DNA from: a virus
IMG/VR virus record: IMGVR_UViG_3300044691_000214
Coordinates: 1 to 24,255 of that record
Reading direction: 5' to 3' (one strand)
Length of the DNA stretch: 24,255 nt
The position numbers were made by a program, and so were the translations under genes. The notes under the pieces were generated by a model, which saw nothing but the letters and a program-made list of their open reading frames with translations, made no database searches and was not told the origin of the DNA. Each line of letters starts with the position of its first letter. Positions within the stretch are counted from its first letter, which is position 1. Below, piece by piece: positions 14,923-22,371 of this stretch.

Positions 14923-16599
14923 CGGGGTCTTCTTGGTGACTTGCCCTTGGCGCTTGCTTGCCGTGGGTTTCGTGGTCGATTTGCCGGGCTTTGCGGCGGC
15001 TCCTCCTGGTGTTTTGGTTGCGACTGCGGGAAACATGACGTCTGGAGTATTGCCGCCGAACTTGGCGGTGATGACGGCCTGAAGATCGACGGGCCAATCC
15101 TGAAGTTCGGCGTCCATCTCTTCGCGGGTTGCGGTGTCGAGGCGCGGGAATAGCTTGTCGATCACCTGCTTCATCTGTTCCTGACGGATCAGTTTCGGCG
15201 CATCGATGATCGCCAGGCGCTCGGCCAGCGTGAATTCGTCGAACAGGCTGCGAACGTCGAATGTGTCCGGGTATTTCACCAGATGCTTCGCCGGCACGGG
15301 GGCGGAGTTCCACAGCATGACCAGCTCGATCAGCTTGTTCTCGCCGTTTTCCAGCGAGTCAGCCTTCGAGGTCAGCAGGCTGTTCATGCGCTCGAAATCG
15401 TAGGCCTTGGCGACGCCCGACGAATTGTCGATGCCGACATTGTTGTCGGACTTGGTGCGCTCGCCGGCCATGCCGATGGTGTGGTAGATCTCGTTGATGA
15501 TCTTGTTGATGACGGTGACGACCATGCCCGCCTGGCGCGGGTCCGGCGAAATAAATTCCGGCTTAGCGCCGCCCTCGCCGTCGTAGAGGAAGATTCGCTT
15601 GGTGCCCATCTCTTCCAACTGCTTGTAGGCGTCGGTGCCCGGCAGCACGTTCTGCGCCGGCATCGCGAGCTGCGAGAAGGTCTGGTCCTGAATAATGGCG
15701 TCAAGATTGGACAGATAGTTGGCGACTGCGCGATCGAGATAGGCGATGTCGTTGATCAGGCCCGGTGCCGAGTAGCGGCCGGGGCCGACCACGTGCGGCA
15801 ACGGAAAACCGGGAACACGTCCGAGCGGGTTGAAGCCCTGATCGATCTCGACCACGGTCACGGTCTTGGCTGTTTTGTCTTCATTGATGATGAACAGATG
15901 CCATTCATCTTCCATCCATAGGCGAAACTGTAGCGTGATAGCGCCGGTGCCGAGCACCGGGTCTGCGTCGTCGCGAACCCACTCGCGGATCAGAACCCAC
16001 TCATTTTCGCCACCCTTGGAGTAGCCGATATCGAGCACGTCCTGGGGCTTGACGATGTAGGCATAAACCTGCGCGCCCGCGGCCTTGGCATCGGCGACCG
16101 ACTGAACATCTTCGGGATCGACATTGGTGTCGGTAAAGATCCAGGGCCGGCCGAGAATCGAGCTTTGGGTCGAGGCCAGCTTCATGAACTGGTTGATATC
16201 CAGGCCATCTTCGGTTGCCCTCAGCCAGAACGCCTTGATAGGTTCGGGCGCATCCGTCGAGTTGCGAATGACAGGCGATTTGAAGATGTATTTCTGGACG
16301 AGGTCGGTGACCTCTTTGGTGTGATTGAAGCGGTAGCAGCGCTTGAGGCGATCCTTGTATTCCTTGTCGCCTTCCTTGATGTAGCGGAAGAGGTTGTGGC
16401 TTTCGAACGTCGTGACACCGATCTGGGTGCCATCGGTGAACCAGTGACGGCCGCCGTCGTAGGTCGCCTCCAGAAAATTCCAGTGGTCGATCAGCCCGTT
16501 ATAGTCCGGGTGCCGACGCTCCAGAAAGGCCGCAAGCTGCTGCTGCGTTCCCGCGAGAGGTGCGGGCTTCAATGCGGGCGTTGACGCGAGTTCGGCCAA
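14914..16599 (-). CDS. Portal protein
   Basis: The 561-residue product follows terL and precedes the scaffold and capsid genes. Size and order fit a portal of the SPP1 gp6-like / DUF4055-like kind. Portal-like features include NHTKEVTDLVQKYIFKSP near residues 90-110, the wing/stem segment YSAPGLINDIAYLDRAVANY near 270-290, and the long helix QAGMVVTVINKIINEIYHTIG near 370. The last 40 residues are Lys/Thr/Pro-rich and probably disordered. The portal forms the dodecameric ring through which terminase pumps DNA. The start is a TTG at 16599, the only initiation codon before an upstream in-frame stop; a weak GAAAG lies about 6 nt upstream. Confidence 0.9.
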   Translation of the reverse strand: MAELASTPALKPAPLAGTQQQLAAFLERRHPDYNGLIDHWNFLEATYDGGRHWFTDGTQIGVTTFESHNLFRYIKEGDKEYKDRLKRCYRFNHTKEVTDLVQKYIFKSPVIRNSTDAPEPIKAFWLRATEDGLDINQFMKLASTQSSILGRPWIFTDTNVDPEDVQSVADAKAAGAQVYAYIVKPQDVLDIGYSKGGENEWVLIREWVRDDADPVLGTGAITLQFRLWMEDEWHLFIINEDKTAKTVTVVEIDQGFNPLGRVPGFPLPHVVGPGRYSAPGLINDIAYLDRAVANYLSNLDAIIQDQTFSQLAMPAQNVLPGTDAYKQLEEMGTKRIFLYDGEGGAKPEFISPDPRQAGMVVTVINKIINEIYHTIGMAGERTKSDNNVGIDNSSGVAKAYDFERMNSLLTSKADSLENGENKLIELVMLWNSAPVPAKHLVKYPDTFDVRSLFDEFTLAERLAIIDAPKLIRQEQMKQVIDKLFPRLDTATREEMDAELQDWPVDLQAVITAKFGGNTPDVMFPAVATKTPGGAAAKPGKSTTKPTASKRQGQVTKKTPAK

Positions 16600-16637
16600 G
16601 ATCAGCTTTCAACTACAGAATTTGAAGGTTCAGCATA

Positions 16638-16651
16638 AGTCAACATTGACT
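16638..16651 (-). promoter_or_regulatory. Palindromic operator-like site, copy 8 (upstream of portal)
   Basis: AGTCAACATTGACT lies between terL and the portal gene. On the minus strand TTGCGT (16655-16660) and TATGCT (16632-16637) flank it at 17-bp spacing. The upstream half, CTTGCGTTACAGTCAA, is shared exactly with copy 5. Confidence 0.75.
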
Positions 16652-16662
16652 GTAACGCAAGG

Positions 16663-17937
16663 TCAAAGCGAAACACCCAGTATCTTGATGTTCCGCATCG
16701 GGAATTCGATATCGATGCAGTAGCCGAGACCGTCCGCGGGATGCTCGAAACCGCCCGACTTGTCGACCTCGGGGGTGCCGGCCTTGTAGATCGTCTGTTC
16801 CAGCGAGATGATGGTCTGCTTGCAGTTCGAGTTCACGAACAGGCGGATCTCGCCCTCGGCCGAGCGCAGCATGCGGTTGACCGAGTTGACGCGATCGGCG
16901 ATGCGCGGATGCTTGCGCTTGTATTTCAGCTTGCGGAAGCCGGCGTCCCTGAGAATGTCGAGATCGCTCTCGCCCCTGCCCTTGGTCGAGCGTGAGGCGC
17001 CCGCGGGGTCGGGGTAGATTATCACGTTCTTCATGTGCCGGTGGTAGCGCCGGCTCAGCTCGTCTGCCGTCTCCTGGGTGTTCGAGCCCATCAGAATGCA
17101 CTCGTCGATAATCCAGACCTCGCCGTTCGGCTGCGGCTGCATGATCACGGACGACATCGGGTCGATGTTGAAATCCTGTCCGACCCAAATGGGTAGTTTC
17201 GGGTTGAACTTGTATTTGTCGCCGACATGGGTGCGGCGATCGAAGGCGTAATAGACCCGGCCCGACATGGTCTCGAAGGAAGCTTCGAACTCCTGGCGGA
17301 ACGACTTTTCGTCCATGTCGGCCCGCGCCTGGTCGATTTCCTCCTTGGGGATGAACGGCGAGGTGATGGTCGGGAATTGCCAGCTCTTCCACGCATTGAC
17401 GATGCGCCGGCCCTTCTTGTTCAGATAGGTGTCGCCGCGCTTGCCGAGCTGGTAGAGATCATGCAGCCAGTTGAACGACTTCGGGGTGCCGATGATCAGC
17501 GCCTCGCCGAGCGTCGTTGCCAGCGTCGGGCGCAGAACCTTGATCCAGGTATCGGGCTTGATGTCCTGGGCCTCGTCGATGATCAGCAAATGCAGACCGA
17601 TACCGCGGAGGGTGTCGGGCTTGTCGGCGCCCTTGAGCGCGATCAGCGTGCCGTTGTAGAGGCGGATCGTCATCCGCGTTTCGTTGTAGGAGCGGACCCA
17701 GGCGCGCGGGATCGCGTCCTTCAATTCGTCCCAGAGAATGCCGCGAGCCATCTGATAGGTCGGCGCCACATACCAGATGATCTGCTTGGGGATCACGCAA
17801 CGCCGGCAGATTGCCTGCTTGGAGAGCTGGGTCTTACCCCAACGTCGCCCGGCGACAACTACTTTGAACCGTCGATGGTCTTTGAAGACCTGCCGCTGGC
17901 CGCGGTGGAGCTTGATGACGCTGTCGGCTGCGCTCAC
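16663..17937 (-). CDS. terL: Terminase large subunit
   Basis: This 424-residue protein has all the parts of a packaging motor. The ATPase half has an adenine-binding QRQVF segment, Walker A AGRRWGKT (29-36), Walker B LLIIDE (117-122) and coupling motif GTP (150-152). The RNase H-like nuclease half has three acidic clusters: GQDFNID (Asp255), YPDPAG (Asp310) and HPADGLGY (Asp402). It packages DNA into the prohead through the portal and cuts the concatemer. The GTG start at 17937 overlaps the stop of the small subunit (GTGA), after an AAGAAGG that serves as ribosome binding site. The length is typical of the family. Confidence 0.97.
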   Translation of the reverse strand: MSAADSVIKLHRGQRQVFKDHRRFKVVVAGRRWGKTQLSKQAICRRCVIPKQIIWYVAPTYQMARGILWDELKDAIPRAWVRSYNETRMTIRLYNGTLIALKGADKPDTLRGIGLHLLIIDEAQDIKPDTWIKVLRPTLATTLGEALIIGTPKSFNWLHDLYQLGKRGDTYLNKKGRRIVNAWKSWQFPTITSPFIPKEEIDQARADMDEKSFRQEFEASFETMSGRVYYAFDRRTHVGDKYKFNPKLPIWVGQDFNIDPMSSVIMQPQPNGEVWIIDECILMGSNTQETADELSRRYHRHMKNVIIYPDPAGASRSTKGRGESDLDILRDAGFRKLKYKRKHPRIADRVNSVNRMLRSAEGEIRLFVNSNCKQTIISLEQTIYKAGTPEVDKSGGFEHPADGLGYCIDIEFPMRNIKILGVSL

Positions 17938-18641
17938 ACCTTGCCTTCTTCGACGATCTCGGTGTCACCGATATCAAGGTCGAGATCGTCCCCGTCGTCC
18001 TCCTCAGAGGCGTTCTGCAACGCGGTGATTTCAGCCTGTGTCAGATCCTCGAATAGCAGTTTCGGCATGGTGGCTTCGTCGATGTCATTTTCGATATCGA
18101 GCAGGATCCACCTGGTCTTGACCATTGAGGCGTTGATGTTCTCGGCGCGCTGCAGCGCCTTGATGTCGTCACTGAGCGCCGCGGCCGTCTTGTCCGGCTT
18201 GGTGAGGTCGGCAATATCCTTCAGCGTCATGTTGAGTAGGGTCTGGATGATCTGCGACTGCTGGAACAGCGTGGTTTTGGTCTGCTCGATCCGCTCTTTG
18301 CGCTTCGAGGCGAAGGCGCCGATGATGGCGCTTGCAGTCGAGCCCGCGACGCCGCCGGCAACGGCCGCAGCAGTCTTGCCCGCGAGCAGATGCCGCTTCG
18401 AGCCGCGACCGATATAGACTCCTTCGGCCATCAGCCGCTTGAAATGACTGCGGATCGAATTGCCGGAGATATCGTAGTGATCCTCCAGCTCCTTGCGCGA
18501 CATGGTGTTGTAGGCGACGTGGTCCTCGATCTCGAGCCACTGTTGCTTGGTCAGGCGCTTGCCCGAACGGGTCGGGGGATCCTCCGCGACGACAACTTCG
18601 GGGACGATTTCAGGTGTAACTGGTTCAATAGGTTCAGACAT
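17934..18641 (-). CDS. terS: Terminase small subunit-like DNA-binding protein
   Basis: The ATG at 18641 gives 235 residues; the longer TTG start at 18659 would lie in the palindrome and is rejected. After a Pro/Glu/Val-rich N-terminus, residues 31-72 contain a helix-turn-helix (LTKQQWLEIEDHVAYN, then SRKELEDHYDISGNSIRSHF), suited to binding the packaging site. A Gly/Ala-rich linker and helical region follow (about 85-200), and the C-terminus is very acidic. Its position directly before terL with a 4-nt overlap makes it the terminase small subunit. There is little sequence upstream of the ATG that resembles a ribosome binding site, and a possible -10 (TACTGT) ends 6 nt before it. Confidence 0.82.
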   Translation of the reverse strand: MSEPIEPVTPEIVPEVVVAEDPPTRSGKRLTKQQWLEIEDHVAYNTMSRKELEDHYDISGNSIRSHFKRLMAEGVYIGRGSKRHLLAGKTAAAVAGGVAGSTASAIIGAFASKRKERIEQTKTTLFQQSQIIQTLLNMTLKDIADLTKPDKTAAALSDDIKALQRAENINASMVKTRWILLDIENDIDEATMPKLLFEDLTQAEITALQNASEEDDGDDLDLDIGDTEIVEEGKV

Positions 18642-18653
18642 TTGCTCACAGTA

Positions 18654-18667
18654 AGTCAATTATGACT
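18654..18667 (-). promoter_or_regulatory. Palindromic operator-like site, copy 9 (upstream of terminase)
   Basis: AGTCAATTATGACT has one mismatch in the right half-site. On the minus strand TGGACA (18672-18677) and TACTGT (18648-18653) flank it at 18-bp spacing. It lies 12 bp upstream of the terS start codon. Confidence 0.7.
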
Positions 18668-18685
18668 GCTATGTCCAGGCAATTC

Positions 18686-18773
18686 TTCCAAAGCCGCGTC
18701 TCGACTCTTTCTTTCTTCTCTTAAAACTTAAGAAAGAAAGTAAGTAAGTAAGAGTCGAGAGACGGTTTTGGAA
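18686..18773. repeat. Long imperfect inverted repeat with tetranucleotide repeats, upstream of terminase
   Basis: The outer arms (18686-18707 and 18752-18773) are 22 bases each and pair with only a few mismatches or small bulges: TTCCAAA, CCG and CTCGACTC match their complements. Inside, CTTTCTTTCTT on the minus strand (18731-18741) and its complement form an 11-bp inner stem around an AT-rich loop. Three tandem TAAG units (18741-18751 on the plus strand) form an asymmetric bulge. It occupies most of the 146-nt gap between the winged-helix gene and terS. No U-run follows on either strand, so it is not a simple terminator. Candidate roles are RNA processing or a packaging (cos/pac) signal. Confidence 0.8.
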
Positions 18774-18787
18774 AACGCTCCGGACGA

Positions 18788-19060
18788 TCAGAAGGGCTCG
18801 GGACGAACGAGGGGTATAAATCTCCGAAAAGCTGCGGCTGTAGGCATGATCTTCATTGGATACGGCCCAACGAGTTGCGTCTTCAGATAGCCATGACGCT
18901 CCAGGATCTTCAGCGATCCGGTTATCGCCTGGTCCGACACGGTGGCGCCGTAGCTCAGATTCGTTTTAAGCAGGGCCACGGTCATCTCCTCGCCGCGCGC
19001 CGCGGCGGTGACGATGAGGGTCATGATCTCGATCTGCTTCTTGGTTCGGGTGAACTTCAC
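18788..19060 (-). CDS. Winged-helix DNA-binding protein, putative regulator
   Basis: The GTG at 19060 overlaps the preceding stop (GTGA) and gives 90 residues. The frame is open further upstream, but that part is the shadow of the membrane miniprotein gene. After a basic start (KFTRTKKQIEIM), residues 27-62 form a helix-turn-helix pattern (ALLKTNLSYGATVSDQAITG, then SLKILERHGYLK) followed by a wing-like strand pair ending PMKIMPT. This resembles a minimal MarR-like winged helix. It is the last gene of the accessory operon. It is the only obvious small transcription-factor fold in the window outside terS, so it is a candidate reader of the dispersed palindrome; this is speculation. Confidence 0.72.
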   Translation of the reverse strand: MKFTRTKKQIEIMTLIVTAAARGEEMTVALLKTNLSYGATVSDQAITGSLKILERHGYLKTQLVGPYPMKIMPTAAAFRRFIPLVRPEPF

Positions 19061-19245
19061 AGCGCGGCGAGACCCGCGCCGATGAAGGCCCCGACGATGC
19101 CCAGCATGAACAAGGCGTCCAACAGTGAGCGGCGCTTGCACGGCGATCCGTCGATCGGGTTCCGGCGATCGGCCACAATGGCCGTCAGCATCGATATCGC
19201 GAAAATGCCAACGCCGACGTATTGCACCACGTTTTGCTCACCCAT
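19057..19245 (-). CDS. Small two-TM membrane protein
   Basis: The product is 62 residues. Two hydrophobic stretches (about residues 6-25, VVQYVGVGIFAISMLTAIVA, and 42-62, LLDALFMLGIVGAFIGAGLA) are separated by a polar loop with DRR and CKRR. No family is recognised. The ATG at 19245 overlaps the upstream stop as TGATG with AAGGA 8 nt before it; a GTG at 19248 is an alternative. Two-TM proteins of this size can be holins, but the gene is far from the endolysin and sits in the accessory operon, so membrane recruitment of a partner is equally plausible. Confidence 0.65.
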   Translation of the reverse strand: MGEQNVVQYVGVGIFAISMLTAIVADRRNPIDGSPCKRRSLLDALFMLGIVGAFIGAGLAAL

Positions 19246-20156
19246 CACATGCGTCCTTTGAAAATCTCGTTCGGACCCTGGTCGTCGAATACGGTCAGAG
19301 GTAATTTCTGCGGGATCTGGATCCGGCGATCGGGGTTCTTCCAGACGCCATACATCGGCGAGGCCAGCGTGATCTGCTGCAGGCTCTTGATGATGGTATG
19401 GGCGGTCATGGCGTCGACGCGCCCCTGCCCCTTGTCCCGGTTGTTGCCGGTCTTCTCCAGCGCCGAGTGCCGGTAGTAGAAATCCTTGCAGACCTGGAGC
19501 AATCGCTCGCGCTCCGCCGGCGTCTTGGCTTCCAGCTCGGCCACGATCGCCTCGAAGTCCTGGGGACTGGAGGCAAAATTGGTGCGGAAGAACTTCAGAC
19601 CCTCGAGATATTTGTTCGAGTTCGACGGCTTGACGAAGGAGAACCCCGCCTTCTGGCCGAACAGATTGAATTTTGACATCGAGGACTGGATCTCCATGAA
19701 GGAGTTGCCCTCCATGCGCGAGACCAGGTTCATCATGCGGTAGCCGGCGCCGATGCCCCGATACATCGTGTCCACGACGAAACGGGAGATGACGCGGAAG
19801 TTCTTGTTGATCAGCTTGTAGCGGAGCGTGTTGGTGACCTTGGTGTCGCCCGAGCCCGGCTTCATCGACGGAAACGCCAGGTGGCGCTCCTTCAGGAGGC
19901 CCTTGGGGTTCGCGGTCACGAGCACGCCGATGGTCTCGCCGTAGAGCGTCAGCTTCCAGAAGCGCGGCCCGATCGGGAGATTTTCAGCCTTGTAATGCAG
20001 ATCGTGCAGAAGATTCCAGTCAGCGATCTCCCCGCGCTCGACGAACATATCGCCCAGCAGCGAGAAACAGGGCACCGGTGCGTCCACGCGCTGCACGAGC
20101 GACTCGCACTGCTCGATCTCGTCGGACGCACCAGCGGTCTTCCCTGCAAGCGGCAT
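19245..20156 (-). CDS. GNAT-fold acyltransferase-like protein, COG2401/Mom-like
   Basis: The 303-residue protein has a GNAT core from about residue 65 to 175. WKLTLYGETIGVLV is the first hairpin. RFVVDTMYRGIGAGYRMM (125-142) is the acyl-CoA pyrophosphate-binding motif A pattern (RGxGxG). EIQSSMSKFNLFGQKAGF (155-172) resembles the SxMxxxNPFFxKAGM block I recall from the predicted acetyltransferase part of COG2401 proteins, where it is fused to an ABC ATPase. Phage Mu Mom, which modifies adenine in DNA, is another member of this superfamily. The C-terminal 130 residues are helical and unassigned. An ABC ATPase gene lies two genes upstream. DNA-base modification is possible, but no substrate is shown by the sequence. 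Confidence 0.75.
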   Translation of the reverse strand: MPLAGKTAGASDEIEQCESLVQRVDAPVPCFSLLGDMFVERGEIADWNLLHDLHYKAENLPIGPRFWKLTLYGETIGVLVTANPKGLLKERHLAFPSMKPGSGDTKVTNTLRYKLINKNFRVISRFVVDTMYRGIGAGYRMMNLVSRMEGNSFMEIQSSMSKFNLFGQKAGFSFVKPSNSNKYLEGLKFFRTNFASSPQDFEAIVAELEAKTPAERERLLQVCKDFYYRHSALEKTGNNRDKGQGRVDAMTAHTIIKSLQQITLASPMYGVWKNPDRRIQIPQKLPLTVFDDQGPNEIFKGRM

Positions 20157-20159
20157 TTG

Positions 20160-20474
20160 TTAGCCGATCGACTTCAGAAAAGTTGGCACATCGACTGGCG
20201 CCGCCGGGGTGTGCTTTGCCGCCTGGCCGATCTGGTAGGGCATCCACTCGGCGTAGCGGCCGAACTCGACCATATGCCGATCGCCTTCTTGCACCAGCGT
20301 CACCGAGGACTCGAAGCGGACCTGGCCGTTCGGATAGGTGATGCTCAGGTTGACGCAGCGATCGCCCCAGACATAGATCACGTCGGCCTTAAACGGCGCC
20401 TGATATTCAAGCAGGATTGGGTCGTTTGCGGGCGGCGTGTAGAGAACAACGCGGCCGACTGTCGGTTTGATCAT
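20160..20474 (-). CDS. Small conserved-type phage protein, unknown function
   Basis: The 104-residue product starts IKPTVGRVVLYTP and continues with KADVIYVWGDRCVNLSITYPNG, a beta-rich pattern (GRVV.Y, then ..VNL..) seen in small phage proteins of unknown role. The C-terminal WMPYQIGQAAK is followed by a Pro-rich tail. The ATG at 20474 overlaps the ABC ATPase stop, and the next gene begins 3 nt after its own stop. It therefore lies between the ATPase and the GNAT protein in a translationally coupled run. Biochemical function cannot be given. Confidence 0.75.
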   Translation of the reverse strand: MIKPTVGRVVLYTPPANDPILLEYQAPFKADVIYVWGDRCVNLSITYPNGQVRFESSVTLVQEGDRHMVEFGRYAEWMPYQIGQAAKHTPAAPVDVPTFLKSIG

Positions 20475-21115
20475 GGTGTTTTCCTTGTTTCGAGGGTGAC
20501 TTTTTCACGGAAGCGCTTGGTGATGATCAGCGACGGCCCTAGTTCCGCTGTCAGGTCGTCGTGGGTGGTCGCCACCATCAGCGTCTTGCCGCGCGCGCGG
20601 GCGACCTTCTGCATGTTGAAGGCGACGCACTTTGCGGTGACGCGGTCGAGCACGGCGCCGAACTCGTCGGCGATCCAGACGTCGGCGTCGGTGTCCATCA
20701 GCATTGCCAGCTTGAGCCGGTAGCGCTGGCCGTCCGAGAGCTGGTTCGGCGTCTTGATGTAGATCCAGGCGTCGGAGATCCCGGCCTTGGCGAGAATGTC
20801 GGCCGCCTCGGTCGTGGTCTTGCCGACCAGCTCGATCACGGGCTTGTTGGGCAGCTCGATCTTGTTGAGATCGGCGATCTTCAGACCGTCGCGATTCTCC
20901 ATGATCTGGGTCAGGAGACTCAATGCCAACGACTTGCCACCACCGGACTGCCCGGTGATGAACACCACGTCGCCTTGATTGACCTCAACTTCGAGGTTGT
21001 CGAAGATCACGAACCGCTTGTCCGTGAGACCCAAGCCGAAACCCTCGGCGATCTCAAGCACGCGCGGGGTGCGCTGCACCGATGAGGTGAAGCTCTTGGT
21101 GAGGATGTATTTCAC
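20471..21115 (-). CDS. Soluble ABC-type ATPase, COG2401-like
   Basis: The 214-residue protein is a stand-alone ABC nucleotide-binding domain with no membrane segment. Walker A is GQSGGGKS (55-62). The signature is LSDGQRYRLKLA (LSDGQ at 126-130 instead of LSGGQ). Walker B is VWIADE (146-151), the D-loop is VLD (155-157) and the H-loop histidine is His185 in ATTHDD. The TxxQLSDGQRYRLKLAML arrangement and the short helical region suit the ABC half of COG2401 proteins, in which the ATPase is fused to a predicted acetyltransferase. Here the GNAT partner is a separate gene two positions downstream. A transporter role is unlikely. The start overlaps the previous stop (ATGA). Confidence 0.9.
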   Translation of the reverse strand: MKYILTKSFTSSVQRTPRVLEIAEGFGLGLTDKRFVIFDNLEVEVNQGDVVFITGQSGGGKSLALSLLTQIMENRDGLKIADLNKIELPNKPVIELVGKTTTEAADILAKAGISDAWIYIKTPNQLSDGQRYRLKLAMLMDTDADVWIADEFGAVLDRVTAKCVAFNMQKVARARGKTLMVATTHDDLTAELGPSLIITKRFREKVTLETRKTP

Positions 21116-21504
21116 GCGGAGTCATCCTCGTCGTCGTAAAGATCGTCTTCCGGGATCTCCTCGCCGTCAGATCCGATGTATCGGACGTTGGCGTAGGTTC
21201 GGTTTATGATCTGATCCTTGACGGAATCGGCCGCAGTATTGAGAACGCACAGCTCGGGAATGCTGATATCCGGCCCCACCCCGTAGGATGACATCGGAAA
21301 GCCGAAGCAGATTGCTGCGATAGCTACCGCGGTGATCTCGCCGGTCTTGACGCGCGCGACCAGGTTTTCGACCAGATCCAGCAGCTTCGCGTCAGGCACG
21401 AACTCGGCGTCATCGTCTGTGGGACTGGGCGGCGTGAATTCCTTGCGGGTGCCGATGCTGATGACCTTCGGCGGAACGATCGCTTCCTTGATTTCCTCGG
21501 TCAT
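21112..21504 (-). CDS. Hypothetical acidic protein
   Basis: Unrecognised, 130 residues. The N-terminus is polar and Pro-rich. Residues 40-100 contain a helical core (AKLLDLVENLVARVKTGEIT, then AVAIAAICFGFP). The C-terminal 25 residues are strongly acidic (EEIPEDDLYDDEDDSA). A middle segment GEITAVAIAAI has the look of small phage proteins with a short alpha/beta unit. Both ends overlap neighbours by 4 nt, so it is part of the coupled accessory operon between a ParB-like protein and the ABC ATPase. Acidic tails of this kind often contact basic partners or mimic DNA; nothing more specific can be said. Confidence 0.72.
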   Translation of the reverse strand: MTEEIKEAIVPPKVISIGTRKEFTPPSPTDDDAEFVPDAKLLDLVENLVARVKTGEITAVAIAAICFGFPMSSYGVGPDISIPELCVLNTAADSVKDQIINRTYANVRYIGSDGEEIPEDDLYDDEDDSA

Positions 21505-22196
21505 GCCGCGATGCCCAAGGTGTCGATGTAAGCGACCAGGGCGGCGGCGCCGGTGAGACCTGTCTTGGTCTCGACGCTGTTCATGAAGCCCCGCACGCGC
21601 CGGCTCTGCTCGATGGTGACCCGTTTGAAGCCCAGAGCGTCGGTGACGGGCGCTGCGGTGCTATCGACCGCGGCTTCAGAGGCTGTGTTCTCGACTTTCT
21701 GGGTCTCTACGGCTGCGTTGATGTCCTCGACCATCGCATCCATGTTCATGTCGTCGAACGAGGCGGTCAGGCGCTCCAGCTCGACGTCGCCGAAACCAAG
21801 CGTATCCATCTCGATCTCGCCAGCCTCGGCCAGCTCGGAGACCTGTGCCTGCAGCAGCTCGGTGTCGTAGTTGGTGCCGGAGGTGGCATTGTCCGAAATG
21901 CGCAGCGCATCGGCCTCCGCATCGGTCAGATCGTGGCGAACAATGACGGGAACCTGTTTCCAGCCCTCGCCCAGCGCCGCGAGGCGGCGCCCGTGGCCCG
22001 TGATGATCTCACCGGAAGGCTTGACGTTGAGCGGGTTGGCGATGCCGTATTTGCGGATCGACTTGCGCAGCAGCACCACCTCTTCCTCGGGGTGCTTCTT
22101 GGCGTTCTTCGAGCTTTCGAAGATCTTGGCGATGTCCCAGCTTTCGACCGGCAGCATCAGGCCGTCGCGCGTCGCCACCGGCTTAATCGTGGTCAT
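21501..22196 (-). CDS. ParB/Srx-fold protein 2
   Basis: The 231-residue product has an N-terminal ParB/sulfiredoxin-like domain. The sequence runs through LLRKSIRKYGIANPLNV, then EIITGHGRRLAAL (GHGRR at 67-71, equivalent to the ParB GxxRR nucleotide-binding motif), then VPVIVRHDLTDAEADALRISDN. This layout is typical of phage ParB-like proteins, which are often found next to DNA-modification genes. No KorB-type helix-turn-helix is obvious after it; the rest is helical and acidic with a Val/Ala/Thr-rich linker. It could bind CTP or act as a DNA-associated ATPase or nuclease; the sequence does not decide. The ATG at 22196 lies 14 nt inside the preceding zinc-ribbon gene. Confidence 0.88.
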   Translation of the reverse strand: MTTIKPVATRDGLMLPVESWDIAKIFESSKNAKKHPEEEVVLLRKSIRKYGIANPLNVKPSGEIITGHGRRLAALGEGWKQVPVIVRHDLTDAEADALRISDNATSGTNYDTELLQAQVSELAEAGEIEMDTLGFGDVELERLTASFDDMNMDAMVEDINAAVETQKVENTASEAAVDSTAAPVTDALGFKRVTIEQSRRVRGFMNSVETKTGLTGAAALVAYIDTLGIAA

Positions 22197-22371
22197 GTTC
22201 GTAATCCTGTCCGGCGTAGAGCGCCATTAATTCGTCGTCGTCGAGTTCGCTGTCGTCGTCCTTCTCCTCGAAGAACTCCCCTGCCCCGCACGGCACGCAC
22301 TTGGCGCTGGGGCGGTGCGGGTTGAAGAATTTGCAGGAGGGGCAGTCCTTGTGGCGCGGCTTGAAGGCCAT
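22183..22371 (-). CDS. Zinc-ribbon-like miniprotein with acidic tail
   Basis: The 62-residue protein contains two cysteine pairs (CPSC at residues 10-13 and CVPC near 25-28) separated by a short basic/aromatic loop, which suggests one structural zinc site. The second half is strongly acidic (EEKDDDSELDDDE) and ends in YEHDHD. The ATG at 22371 comes directly after the stop of ParB-like protein 1, and its 3' end overlaps ParB-like protein 2, so it is translationally tied to both. An adaptor role between the two is a guess. Confidence 0.75.
   Translation of the reverse strand: MAFKPRHKDCPSCKFFNPHRPSAKCVPCGAGEFFEEKDDDSELDDDELMALYAGQDYEHDHD

Noticed and set aside
14119-15153. Plus-strand frame of 344 codons opposite scaffold and portal genes
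   Set aside because: Low-complexity Gly/Arg/Leu sequence without motifs, opposite two well-supported genes.
17227-18417. Plus-strand frame of 396 codons opposite the terminase genes
   Set aside because: Antisense of terL and terS, which have clear motifs; no recognisable domain in this frame.
18686-18773. Inverted repeat as a simple rho-independent terminator
   Set aside because: No run of U follows the stem on either strand and the arms are much longer than usual.
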